Below are positions 16,749 to 24,801 of a stretch of 64,000 nucleotides of DNA, piece after piece. Under the pieces are notes generated by a model. That model saw nothing but the letters and a program-made list of their open reading frames with translations, did no database searches and was not told the DNA's origin. The DNA comes from Candidatus Thorarchaeota archaeon SMTZ1-45 (lineage in GTDB: Archaea; Asgardarchaeota; Thorarchaeia; Thorarchaeales; Thorarchaeaceae), in NCBI GenBank assembly GCA_001563335.1, contig LRSL01000069.1:1-64000 (forward strand), in the 5' to 3' direction. The stretch's first letter is position 1, and every line of letters starts with the position of its first letter. The translations under genes were made by a program, and so were the position numbers.

Positions 16749-16858
16749 TGGTAGCGGGTGGATGATTTGAACATCCGATCTCAGGGTTATGAGCCCTGCG
16801 GGATAGGCCTTTGAAGCCTGCTGGACTGACTCCATACAGGCGGCTTCCCCAACCCGCT
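16749..16858 (-). tRNA. Initiator tRNA-Met (CAT) with an intron in the D-loop
   Basis: Read on the minus strand. The acceptor AGCGGGT pairs with ACCCGCT, followed by A73 and an encoded CCA. The anticodon arm is CAGGG-CTCATAA-CCCTG; three G:C pairs next to the loop and an A1:U72 pair mark the archaeal initiator. The T-arm is GGATG-TTCAAAT-CATCC. The D-arm closes only when 31 bases are removed: D-stem GGGA/TCCC and loop AGCC + AGGCCTA. The mature RNA would be 79 nt including CCA. The rest of the cloverleaf is perfect, so the gene is intact. Confidence 0.93.
16811..16841 (-). other. 31-nt tRNA intron in the D-loop of initiator tRNA-Met
   Basis: The boundaries follow from a bulge-helix-bulge core. 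GAAG in exon 1 pairs with CTTC at the intron's 3' side (4-bp central helix). The 3-nt bulges are CCG and AAA, each cut after the second base, and the inner helix is CCTG/CAGG. Removal restores the normal archaeal initiator D-loop AGCCAGG. The outer helix is not evident, so this is a relaxed motif. Confidence 0.85.
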
Positions 16859-16888
16859 TTTACTTAAACATCTATTTGAACAAACACA

Positions 16889-17593
16889 GTGGGCAATTCT
16901 CAGCCCAAAACTGCGATGTCTACAAGGAAGGCGGTGAAGCTGCTCACGAAGTTTCGTCGATTATGCGATGACTACAAGGCCGAGTTTGCCATAGAGGGAG
17001 TTGTTGAGAGTTTTGACACTATATATCCCGTTCCTCCAGAACGACTAAATCGAGGGATGATTATCGATTCTGAATCGGGCAAAAAATATGTAGATTTTTG
17101 GTTTCACAAGCAATCGCCAGTTGAGGTTGGACAGAGAGTCATAGTTGTGGGAAAGCCACTTGTCTTGAGGACAAACGCAGATGTTTCGTTTATTGGAAGA
17201 AACTATCCATCAAAGATAGACTGTGTTGCGCCAATCGCAGTTCTCAGTCCTGAACGACGATGGATTCAGTCATCGAGAGAGAAATGGCCAAGATCTCCAA
17301 GGCTGTTTATGAGTGTCTATGCGGGATTTATGGTCATTCTATACGTGTTGATTGCTATTCCCTTGACCAATTTAGTATTCATCATGATGAATCCCCTGTT
17401 GTCGTTTCTCCTACTGGTGCTCTATATTTTTGCTATGTGTGGACCTTTTCCTTTGATGAATTACCTTCATAGATTTCGTCTATACAACACTGATGAGATG
17501 ACATGGACCCTGTTAATGGAGGAGATTGCAACTAGATTTGGTGTCAAAATAAGCGAATTAGTCAAGAAGACCAATTTCGAGAGTATACCTTGA
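16889..17593 (+). CDS. Membrane protein with N-terminal soluble domain
   Basis: Up to 234 aa. Residues about 30-125 are beta-rich and OB-like (EFAIEGVVESFD to VEVGQRVIVVGKPLVL). Two membrane helices follow (SVYAGFMVILYVLIAIPLTNLVF and LLSFLLLVLYIFAMCG), then a polar C-terminal tail. A TATA-like TACTTAAAC near 16861 fits a leaderless GTG start at 16889; the ATG at 16916 is the alternative. It is divergent from the initiator tRNA. Function unknown. Confidence 0.65.
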   Translation: MGNSQPKTAMSTRKAVKLLTKFRRLCDDYKAEFAIEGVVESFDTIYPVPPERLNRGMIIDSESGKKYVDFWFHKQSPVEVGQRVIVVGKPLVLRTNADVSFIGRNYPSKIDCVAPIAVLSPERRWIQSSREKWPRSPRLFMSVYAGFMVILYVLIAIPLTNLVFIMMNPLLSFLLLVLYIFAMCGPFPLMNYLHRFRLYNTDEMTWTLLMEEIATRFGVKISELVKKTNFESIP

Positions 17594-17680
17594 TTAAGAC
17601 TTGACTACCCCACCTTCTTCGCGGACTATTTTCCGAATTTAAAGACGTGAGCGAGTCATTCGTAGAACCTGTTCAAGAGT

Positions 17681-18082
17681 TCATTCCTCATCAGCCAACG
17701 CACTCTTCTTTCGCTCTTCCTCCCACCCATCACGTTCCTTGAACCATCGTGTCCAGACCTCATCATCACGAGGTTGAACCACGCTAAGGCAACCAAAACA
17801 ACATGATCCAATGAGGGCAGAAATCACGAAAAGAATTAGAAACATAATCAGAATCATATGGATTGGATAAGTTGTATACATCAAATAGTACATGACGATA
17901 TACGTAAACGAGAAGATTGTAATTCCTGTAGCCAAAGCTAGAACTGACAGGAGCAAGGTCTTGGATCTAAGAGATAAATCACTCCAATTTCTGGGATAGT
18001 AACGCATCAGGAGAGCTAGCAGAATACTCACAAGCATTACAGCTGATGTCATAGCTCCCATTGGATCAATGGTGGAGATCAT
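17681..18082 (-). CDS. Membrane protein of unknown function
   Basis: About 133 aa with three or four hydrophobic segments (AMTSAVMLVSILLALLM, LLLSVLALATGITIFSFTYIVMYYLM, HMILIMFLILFVISALIGSCCFGC). A soluble tail with a charged DGWEEERKKS end follows. I use the ATG at 18082, ten bases after GGTGGG; a GTG at 18097 is the alternative. It lies downstream of the flavodiiron gene in the same direction, about 90 bases away. No family recognised. Confidence 0.65.
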   Translation of the reverse strand: MISTIDPMGAMTSAVMLVSILLALLMRYYPRNWSDLSLRSKTLLLSVLALATGITIFSFTYIVMYYLMYTTYPIHMILIMFLILFVISALIGSCCFGCLSVVQPRDDEVWTRWFKERDGWEEERKKSALADEE

Positions 18083-18167
18083 AGATACTAGTCCCACCAG
18101 CAGAGGTATCTGTTTACTTGTGTTGAGGGAGGAACAATTGCTTCAATGTTTCTCCAATAGAATATGC

Positions 18168-19358
18168 CTACTTCACCTTTCTGGCGAACTCAGCTCCGAA
18201 CTTGAGTGCCTGTTCGAGTTCATTAGAATCTGGGACCCATTTCGCTGTGAAAGGCTCCATGATTATATCCATCTTACCTTTCTCCATGGACTCCTGAATC
18301 TTCTTTACAGCTCCACCGCCCCATCCATAGGACCCAAAAGCTGCGCACTTCTTTCCAGCTGGTTTCAGCACTTCAAGGTCAGAGAGAACGGGAGCAACAG
18401 TGGGAAGAATGTCATTATGTAGAGTAGCACTTCCCACGAGAATTCCTCTGGCCTCCAACAGGTCAGCCATAATGTCGCTGCGGTCACTATGAGGAATGAG
18501 TTTCAATATAGGTTCCAAGCCCTCGCTATGTACTCCTTCTGCAATGGCACGCGCTATCTTTGTTGTACTGTCCCACATGGTGTCCCAAGTGATAATCACT
18601 TTATCTTGTAATCTCTCTCCCTTCGCCCACTCAAGGTATCTTGTGACAATTTGAAGTGGATTTTTGCGCCAAATTAGACCGTGTGAAGGAGCTATCATCT
18701 TGATTGGCAAGCCCAAAGCAACGACCTCCTCGATCTTTCTTTGGACCATCCTGCTTAATGGCCAGAGGATGTTGGCATAGTATTTCTCAGCCTCCCGCCA
18801 GAGGACATTTTGGTCAACCTGATCAGCAAAACGTTGTTCTGTAGCGTAATGTTGACCAAATGCATCATTTGGTAGTAAGAGCTGTTTTTCTACATAATAT
18901 GTGAACATGGATTCAGGCCAGTGAAGCATTGGCGCCTCATAGAACCGGAGAGTCTTTCCCCCCAAATCCAACTCATCTCCGGTTTTGACAGTATGAATGT
19001 CCCAGCCATCATTGTAGTGCTTCTTGAGTTGGTCAACAGCTTTTGTTGTACAGATTAATTGTGCATTTGGGGCTATCTTGAGAACTTCAGGGGTTGTACC
19101 TGAATGATCCATCTCTGTGTGGTTCGATATCATGAAATCGATTTTTGATGGGTCTACAACTTTTGATATTCTGGTTAGCATTTCATCTCTAAAAGGACTC
19201 ATCACGGTATCGACAAGAGCCACTTTTTTTCCGACTATCAAATATGCATTGTATGTGGTGCCATGGTGTGTTGTGTAGCTGTAGCCATGAAAGTGACGAA
19301 TACTAAAGTCCAGAGCGCCAACCCAGTAAACATCTTTTGTAATTTCAAGTGGTTTCAT
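18168..19358 (-). CDS. fprA: Flavodiiron protein (A-type flavoprotein, FprA-like)
   Basis: This 396-aa protein reduces O2 to water, or NO to N2O, in the cytoplasm of anaerobes. The N-terminal metallo-beta-lactamase domain carries the di-iron site: HTEMDHSG near residue 80, HWPES near 147, NDAFGQH near 166 and APSHGLIW near 225. The HxExDH order is complete, so an active centre is expected. The C-terminal flavodoxin domain starts near 255 (ITWDTMWDSTTKIA, then VGSATLHNDILP and SYGWGGG) and binds FMN. Length is normal for the two-domain type. The ATG at 19358 follows GAGGAAG. It probably protects the oxygen-sensitive iron-sulfur proteins of this anaerobe. O2 versus NO preference cannot be read. 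Confidence 0.95.
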   Translation of the reverse strand: MKPLEITKDVYWVGALDFSIRHFHGYSYTTHHGTTYNAYLIVGKKVALVDTVMSPFRDEMLTRISKVVDPSKIDFMISNHTEMDHSGTTPEVLKIAPNAQLICTTKAVDQLKKHYNDGWDIHTVKTGDELDLGGKTLRFYEAPMLHWPESMFTYYVEKQLLLPNDAFGQHYATEQRFADQVDQNVLWREAEKYYANILWPLSRMVQRKIEEVVALGLPIKMIAPSHGLIWRKNPLQIVTRYLEWAKGERLQDKVIITWDTMWDSTTKIARAIAEGVHSEGLEPILKLIPHSDRSDIMADLLEARGILVGSATLHNDILPTVAPVLSDLEVLKPAGKKCAAFGSYGWGGGAVKKIQESMEKGKMDIIMEPFTAKWVPDSNELEQALKFGAEFARKVK

Positions 19359-19449
19359 CAAATCTTCCTCAAGCTGGAAGATGTATTCTTAGTATAAAAG
19401 AAAGAAGGACCTTGCAAAACCACATCTTGATACGGTCTGTCTGAGTGTA

Positions 19450-19923
19450 TCAGGAATATCTATAATCATCAGACTCTATTTTGGTATCAACACGATAGTT
19501 CCAATCTGGGGACTCAGTATTGAAGCTCTGAAGACCCTGACTTCGATTCACCCATCGCCAGCAAGCCACTGTACCGACCATCTCGAGCTGGTACAGGTTA
19601 GCCTTAGTGGCACTGTATCGAACCTCAAGAAGTGTGCCTTCAGGAAGGCTATCAATGTCACCCACATCGAGTGATATCCGCCCATTACGATCTTTCTCAC
19701 CGCACTGGGATAGGAAATACCGAATCTCTCCACCATTCACAGGGTTCTTCAAAATCACAGCAACATGTGGTCGAGACACAGGGTCCCACCATCTGGGGAT
19801 ACCCGGGCGTCTGATCACATAATTAGCAACTGGTTCAATCCGGTTGTGCAGTTCCATCTGAATAGCCATCCTCTCCTCGTGTATAATTCCATATTCTCTA
19901 TATAAGGTGGCATTGCGTATCAC
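19450..19923 (-). CDS. Hypothetical protein
   Basis: 157 aa, beta-rich, with several Trp residues (IPRWWDP, VACWRWVNRS) and no membrane segment. The central part (HVAVILKNPVNGGEIRYFLS, then TLLEVRYSATKANLYQLEMVG) could be a small beta-barrel. GTG at 19923 follows GAGGTGGT. Not recognised; coding is supported by frame length and the ribosome-binding site only. Confidence 0.55.
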   Translation of the reverse strand: MIRNATLYREYGIIHEERMAIQMELHNRIEPVANYVIRRPGIPRWWDPVSRPHVAVILKNPVNGGEIRYFLSQCGEKDRNGRISLDVGDIDSLPEGTLLEVRYSATKANLYQLEMVGTVACWRWVNRSQGLQSFNTESPDWNYRVDTKIESDDYRYS

Positions 19924-20100
19924 ACCACCTCTAGCGTCTCATTCTGATGCATTCTAAGGTCACTCTAAACTGTTAGTAATACCTAGAACTGGAAAACGTT
20001 GCAGTGGAAGGAAAGGGAAGTAATTGCAAGAAATTGACTACTTAACAAATGGCCAGAACTGAAACATTGGCCGAGTGTAAATTCAACGACTAACCGTTTG

Positions 20101-20412
20101 TCATGTGTCCTCTTCTAGTTGAAGGCCAATCACTAGAGGTCGCCCCTCGTAGATTGATCTTGTCACCTTTTCTCTCGCACTCGCTAGCAGCCTCCAAATT
20201 GTTCCTCGTGAACATCCCATTTCGCGACCAGCCTGTTCTTGATACAAACCTTCCAGATCTACGAGGCGAAGCACCTCTGCTTCTGCTAAATCAATATGAA
20301 TTGGATCCATTGCACCCGAAGGCTCAGGAGTCATCTTCTCTGCTCTTGGTCTTCGACCTATTTTTGGTTGAATCGGGAACCTACCACGGCCACCTTTTCT
20401 TTTCCTATGCAT
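20101..20412 (-). CDS. DUF134/UPF0251 family DNA-binding protein
   Basis: About 103 aa. The DUF134 signature is visible: RGRFPIQPKIGRRP, then EAEVLRLVDLEGLYQEQAGREMGCSRGTIWRLLASAREKV, a sigma-70 region 4-like helix-turn-helix. In other prokaryotes these proteins often accompany iron-molybdenum cluster-binding or metal proteins; no such partner is seen here. GGGGAT lies five bases before the ATG at 20412; the longer start at 20424 includes this site and is less likely. The short gap to fprA-region genes gives no clear operon. Confidence 0.85.
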   Translation of the reverse strand: MHRKRKGGRGRFPIQPKIGRRPRAEKMTPEPSGAMDPIHIDLAEAEVLRLVDLEGLYQEQAGREMGCSRGTIWRLLASAREKVTRSIYEGRPLVIGLQLEEDT

Positions 20413-20592
20413 TTCAATCCCCATATAGAATAGGGAGGAGGTTTCTTATTACCGTTTGTAGGCATTGAAATAAGCGTGTTTTAATTGTTCAAATGCGCAT
20501 TTCAGTGACTATTCAGTCTGAAACAGTGTCGTAGAGTGAAGCGTTTATCTCTTAGTAGTGATATAGGATGACTATCAGAGGAGAGCTTTGTC

Positions 20593-21810
20593 ATGGGATT
20601 TAGTGTCGGGATTGTGGGGAAACCCTCATGTGGTAAAACATCATTCACAAATGCAGCCTGCATGACTGATTTCAAAGTGGGAAGCTATCCTTTCACAACA
20701 ATTGAGGCAAATGTTGGGGTCACTCATGTTCGCACTAAGTGTGCATGTGCTGATTTTGAGGTGGAGGACAATCCTCAGAATTCAATATGCATAGATAGGG
20801 TGAGACTAGTTCCAATCAAGCTGATTGATGTTGCAGGACTTGTACCTGGGGCCCATGAAGGTCGTGGAATGGGAAATCAGTTTCTTGATGACCTCAGGCA
20901 GGCAGACGTCCTCATTCACATTGTTGATGCAAGCGGAGGACTAGATACAGAGGGACAAGAGGTCGCTGCAGGAAGTCATGACCCAATAGATGACGTGAAA
21001 TTTCTTGAGGAGGAGTTAACCGAGTGGATGCTTGGTATCATTCAGAAAGATTGGCGACGGATCACTGGTCGTGTCAGGTCTGAGGGCGCAAAGCTTGAAG
21101 ATTTGTTGCTTGAAAAACTATCAGGTCTGAAGATAACAAGAGGACAGATTTTGAGAGCAATAAGAGACTCAAACCTCAAGGCTGAAACTGTTGACAAATG
21201 GACTGAGGAAGAAACAAGAGAATTTGTGGGTACACTACGAAAAAATGCAAAACCCATAATCATTGCAGCCAACAAGATTGACAGACCAAATGCTGACATT
21301 AATCTCAAACGCTTACAAGACGAGTTTCCAGACTATCTTGTGGTCCCTGTAAGCGCTCTTACAGAGAAGGTACTGAAAGACCTCGACAAGAAGGGTGTGA
21401 TTAAGTACATACCTGGTGATAATGACTTTGAGATTCTTAGCCCCGGGAGCTTGAAGGAGTCTGAGCTTGAGCAACTAGAGAAAATTAGGGAGCATATACT
21501 GAGAAAGTATGGAGGATCAGGAGTACAAAACCTGCTAAATCGAGCTGTGTTTGATTACCTGAATATGATTACTGTTTATCCAGTTCATGATGCAAATTCA
21601 CTTACCGATAGCGATGGTAATGTGCTTCCTGATGTGTATCTTGTTCCAAAAGGCACAACAGCAAAGGAGTTTGCAGGACATATTCACACAGATCTGATGA
21701 AGTCTTTCATTCACGGAATAGATGCTCGAACAAAGATGAGAATAAGCGACAAGCATGAGCTTAAGGACAGAGATGTCATTAAGATTGTGAGTGCTAAGGG
21801 CTCTAAATGA
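20593..21810 (+). CDS. ychF: YchF/OLA1-type GTP/ATP-binding protein with TGS domain
   Basis: 405 aa, Obg-like P-loop NTPase of the TRAFAC class, thought to act with ribosomes. Walker A is GKPSCGKTS (near residue 9), G3 is DVAGLVPGAHEGRG, G4 is NKID near 228 and a SAL segment serves as G5. The insertion after G3 and the C-terminal TGS domain (about 310-403, YPVHDANSLTDSDGNVLPD to DRDVIKIV) match the archaeal subgroup. Two Cys in TKCACADFEVEDNPQNSIC are typical of archaeal members. GGAGAG eight bases before the ATG is the ribosome-binding site. Confidence 0.95.
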   Translation: MGFSVGIVGKPSCGKTSFTNAACMTDFKVGSYPFTTIEANVGVTHVRTKCACADFEVEDNPQNSICIDRVRLVPIKLIDVAGLVPGAHEGRGMGNQFLDDLRQADVLIHIVDASGGLDTEGQEVAAGSHDPIDDVKFLEEELTEWMLGIIQKDWRRITGRVRSEGAKLEDLLLEKLSGLKITRGQILRAIRDSNLKAETVDKWTEEETREFVGTLRKNAKPIIIAANKIDRPNADINLKRLQDEFPDYLVVPVSALTEKVLKDLDKKGVIKYIPGDNDFEILSPGSLKESELEQLEKIREHILRKYGGSGVQNLLNRAVFDYLNMITVYPVHDANSLTDSDGNVLPDVYLVPKGTTAKEFAGHIHTDLMKSFIHGIDARTKMRISDKHELKDRDVIKIVSAKGSK

Positions 21811-22013
21811 CTTTTCAATAGAAGTTCAGACTGAAGAATATCTGTACTTCTCGAACCAATATATACTCGCCAAAACACTGTGGTTCAAAACAGATGTATT
21901 GATTTTTAATTGTCATGCGATTGGTTCTATCCAAGCTATGCAGACTCAGTGTGCACTCTCAGGTGTCAGCTGGATTATATTTTAGAAGGTAATGATATAA
22001 TGGGTGACAAGCT

Positions 22014-22439
22014 GTGGAGATCTTCACAACTCTTGATGATGCAAAAGATGCTGGCAGTTTCCTAGCCAAGTGTGGCCACTTCCCCACTATTTACAAACGC
22101 CGTTATCATGAATATATTCTCGTTAGCGAGGGAGAGTGGCCTCCGAAAAAGTCATGGCCATTTCTGAAGTGGGATGGAGAAGATTGGGTTCCAGTACTTG
22201 CACGGTTGGTAACATTAGAAATGGCTTGGGAAGCTACTGGATTATTCGTTTTGTTAGGACACGACCCAATAGTTGTAGAATTTCCAGGAATTACTTTTGA
22301 CATCTTCTTGAGGGAGTCGCACGTACCTACAGGTGCTTGGATTGTCAGAGAGTCTGACCCTTGCTATTCAGTGAAGTGCACCAAAGCTCCAAGAAAAACT
22401 GATGATAAAGAAACTTTCGAGATTCCACCTCAACAATAG
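22014..22439 (+). CDS. Hypothetical protein
   Basis: 141 aa, soluble, rich in aromatic residues (GEWPPKKSWPFLKWDGEDWVPVLARLV). No known domain recognised. The GTG at 22014 is preceded by GGGTGA six bases away and by TATA-like GATTATATTTTA near 21973, which supports a single-gene transcript. It converges with the flavin reductase gene. The 200 bases before it (21811-22013) hold only this promoter. Confidence 0.6.
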   Translation: MEIFTTLDDAKDAGSFLAKCGHFPTIYKRRYHEYILVSEGEWPPKKSWPFLKWDGEDWVPVLARLVTLEMAWEATGLFVLLGHDPIVVEFPGITFDIFLRESHVPTGAWIVRESDPCYSVKCTKAPRKTDDKETFEIPPQQ

Positions 22440-22453
22440 GTCATATGGATAGG

Positions 22454-23005
22454 CTAAGAGATTCGTTTTCCAAGAGCCCAGTATTGTCCATTCAATGGTA
22501 GATATGTAAACAGAGTGGTCTTTGATGGATCAAAGCGGCCTTTCTCATCAAGCTTTGATTCGTCAATATGCACTGCGACTACTTCTGCTATAAAGAGGTC
22601 ATGGGCACCCAACGGAATGATCTGTGTGGTCTTACACTCGATGTTTATTGGACACTCCTTGATCATTGGTGCATTGACTTTAGTAGCGGGTTCAGGGGTG
22701 AACTCGCCCTCTGAAAACTTGTCATAGTCACGACCAGATTTAGTCCCAGCAAATTCAGTACCCTTAATCTGCTCAGAGGAGGGAATATTCAGCACAAACT
22801 CCCCTGCTTCCTTGACAAGATTATAGCTGTAACGCTCGGGTCTAATTCCAGCAACTATTGTAGGGGGTTTGCTGCAAACATTTGCAACCCAAGAGAGAGT
22901 GATGATGTTAGGTCTATCTTTTCCAGCCACAGTCAGGAGTACCACAGGACAGGGAACCAGTGCAGTTCCGGGATTCATTTGTCGTTTCATACGAGGACAA
23001 TGCAT
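22454..23005 (-). CDS. Flavin reductase-like protein (FMN-binding split barrel)
   Basis: 183 aa. The family pattern is visible: PGTALVPCPVVLLTVAGKDRPNIITLSWVANVCSKPPTIVAGI at the start, SYNLVKEAGEFVLNIPS in the middle and HDLFIAEVVAVHIDES near the C-terminus. These proteins bind FMN and pass electrons from NAD(P)H or ferredoxin, or act as flavoredoxins. The substrate is not readable. The ATG at 23005 has no clear Shine-Dalgarno but a minus-strand TATA-like ACTTAAATC near 23040 fits a nearly leaderless message. Divergent from serA. Confidence 0.88.
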   Translation of the reverse strand: MHCPRMKRQMNPGTALVPCPVVLLTVAGKDRPNIITLSWVANVCSKPPTIVAGIRPERYSYNLVKEAGEFVLNIPSSEQIKGTEFAGTKSGRDYDKFSEGEFTPEPATKVNAPMIKECPINIECKTTQIIPLGAHDLFIAEVVAVHIDESKLDEKGRFDPSKTTLFTYLPLNGQYWALGKRIS

Positions 23006-23091
23006 CAACAGGGTTAAGAAAATGTCGGAGCCGTTTGATTTAAGTCCAAGTTAGAAATTGCAGAGCTCAGAACATCTAGAGGGACGTTTTC

Positions 23092-24003
23092 ATGGGACGT
23101 GTACTTGTAGCAGATCCGATTGAAGAGTCAGCAATGGCTAGAATAAAGGCGGCTGGACTCGAAGTAGTAGTGCGGGATAAGGACGCTGATGGACCAATTA
23201 AAGACCAGATTAAAGGCTTTGATTGTGTTGTTGTTAGGAGTGCCACAAAAATTACTAGAGAAGTCATTGAGGCTGCAGACAGTCTAAAGCTAATTGTCAG
23301 GGCTGGTGTTGGGCTTGATAATGTTGACAGAGAGGCAGCTGAAGCGCGTGGAATTGAAGTGCAGAATACTCCTGAAGCTCCAACTGTTTCTGTGGCAGAA
23401 ATGGTTTTTGCTATGATGTTTACAATGGCTCGAAATATCTCTCAAGCGGATAGCTCTATGAAAGGAGAACGTTGGGAAAAGAAGAAGCTTGAAGGTACTG
23501 AGCTTTGGAAGAAGACTCTGGGAGTAGTTGGCTTAGGCAGGATTGGATATGAAGTTGCAAAGAGAGCTAAGGCACTTGAAATGGAAGTCTTGGCTTATGA
23601 TGTGATAGATATTGATAAGCCATGCAAGAAGATTGGTGCGAGGAAAACCAATCTTAATGATCTACTCAAAAACTCGGACTATATCTCTCTTCATGTACCA
23701 CTTCTTCCCCAGACAAGGGGGATGATTAGTACTAACGAGTTCGCCATTATGAAGAAAACAGCTTTCCTTGTCAATACAGCGCGAGGTGGTGTGGTGGATG
23801 AAAAAGCCCTCCTCAAAGCCCTCGAAGAGGAACAGATTGCTGGTGCAGCCTTGGACGTCTTTGAGAATGAACCACCTCTTGAATGGGAACTTGTTAGGCA
23901 TCCACGTCTCGTCGCAACTCCACATCTGGCATCTTCAACAAAAGAGGCTCAAGAACGGGTTGGAGAATTGACAGCAGACAAGGTCATAGAGGGATTGAAA
24001 TAG
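23092..24003 (+). CDS. serA: D-3-phosphoglycerate dehydrogenase, short form
   Basis: 303 aa, D-2-hydroxyacid dehydrogenase fold. GLGRIG near residue 147 binds NAD; the catalytic triad is Arg in NTARGG, Glu in FENEPP and His in PHLASST. RAGVGLDNVD near 65 and EAPTVSVAEM fit 3-phosphoglycerate dehydrogenases, the first step of serine synthesis. The C-terminal ACT/ASB regulatory domain is missing, as in several archaea, so serine feedback may differ. GAGGGA before the ATG is the ribosome-binding site. Other 2-hydroxyacid substrates are possible but less likely. Confidence 0.85.
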   Translation: MGRVLVADPIEESAMARIKAAGLEVVVRDKDADGPIKDQIKGFDCVVVRSATKITREVIEAADSLKLIVRAGVGLDNVDREAAEARGIEVQNTPEAPTVSVAEMVFAMMFTMARNISQADSSMKGERWEKKKLEGTELWKKTLGVVGLGRIGYEVAKRAKALEMEVLAYDVIDIDKPCKKIGARKTNLNDLLKNSDYISLHVPLLPQTRGMISTNEFAIMKKTAFLVNTARGGVVDEKALLKALEEEQIAGAALDVFENEPPLEWELVRHPRLVATPHLASSTKEAQERVGELTADKVIEGLK

Positions 24004-24024
24004 TCAAATAGAGCCAGAGCGTTA

Positions 24025-24049
24025 CACCTTTAAGCAAATAGCTTAGGTG
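24025..24049. other. Stem-loop after serA
   Basis: CACC-TT-TAAGC pairs with GCTTA-GGTG around an AAATA loop, a 9-bp stem with a two-base bulge, 20 bases after the serA stop codon. It is not followed by a T-run on the plus strand. It may mark the end of the serA message or belong to the structured L15e leader. Confidence 0.4.
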
Positions 24050-24091
24050 ACCTCTAGGCTCAGATCTATATTCTAGAGTCCTACCATTTCC

Positions 24092-24147
24092 TTTGTGTTG
24101 GCGGATACGTCCGCACGGGATGTGGCCCATAGAGGCTGAACCACAAA
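24092..24147 (+). promoter_or_regulatory. Three-way-junction RNA in the L15e leader
   Basis: Between a TATA-like CTATATTC (24066-24073) and the L15e start, TTTGTG (24092-24097) pairs with CACAAA (24142-24147). Inside are a GCGGA/TCCGC hairpin with a TACG loop (24101-24114) and a GGCC/GGCT hairpin (24124-24137). This closed fold ends 39 bases before the ATG, as expected for an autoregulatory ribosomal-protein leader. The function is inference. Confidence 0.4.
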
Positions 24148-24186
24148 CAAAGTGAATATAGTTACAGCAAAGGATGGGAAAACACA

Positions 24187-24771
24187 ATGCCAACGGCATA
24201 TCAACATATGAATGAAACTTGGTTAAAGGAACAGAAAGAGCGTTCTGACCTGATAAAAGGCAGGCTTATTGTCTGGAGAAAACAGGGCAATATCGTGAAG
24301 CTTGAACGTCCTTCTCGTCTAGGGAGAGCACGGTCCCTTGGCTATAAGGCAAAACAGGGATATGTGGTGGTCCGAATAAAAACTGGTCGTGGTCCTCGCG
24401 AGAAACCAAGACCTAGAATGGGACGTAAGCCTAGAAGTTTAGGTGTCGTAAAGTATACGCCACAGAAATCACGGCGGTGGATTGCTGAGGAGCGTGCTGG
24501 AAGAAAATTCCCCAATCTCAGAGTCTTGAACTCATATTGGGTTGGGTCAGACCACAAGTGGGTCTGGCATGAGGTCATCCTAGTCGATCCGAATCATCCA
24601 GTAATCTATAATGATCCAAATATCAACTGGATATGTGACCCTGTACAGAGAGGTAGAGAGAACAGAGGGCTCACATCTGCAGGAAAAAGGAGCAGAGGTC
24701 TACGGAAGAAGGGACGAGGTGCTGAGAAGATGAGACCATCTCTTGGTGCCAAAGGCAATCTTGGTAAGTAG
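24187..24771 (+). CDS. rpl15e: Large ribosomal subunit protein eL15 (L15e)
   Basis: 194 aa, component of the archaeal/eukaryotic large subunit. Recognisable segments: MNETWLKEQKERSDLIKGRLIVWRKQ, RPSRLGRARSLGYKAKQGYVVVR, RRWIAEERAGRKFPNLRVLNSYWVG, HPVIYNDPNINWICDP and the basic RGLTSAGKRSRGLRKKGRG tail. Length is the family norm. It leads an operon with a DUF54 protein and two RNase P proteins. A structured leader precedes it. Confidence 0.97.
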   Translation: MPTAYQHMNETWLKEQKERSDLIKGRLIVWRKQGNIVKLERPSRLGRARSLGYKAKQGYVVVRIKTGRGPREKPRPRMGRKPRSLGVVKYTPQKSRRWIAEERAGRKFPNLRVLNSYWVGSDHKWVWHEVILVDPNHPVIYNDPNINWICDPVQRGRENRGLTSAGKRSRGLRKKGRGAEKMRPSLGAKGNLGK

Positions 24772-24801
24772 ACAAAACTCCCTGATTTAGGGGGGTATAT
24801 C

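Noticed and set aside
20103..20468. Plus-strand 121-aa frame opposite DUF134
   Set aside because: DUF134 on the minus strand has a recognised helix-turn-helix; the opposite frame has none.
21791..21985. 64-aa frame after ychF
   Set aside because: Starts inside ychF, has no ribosome-binding site and an AT-rich random composition.
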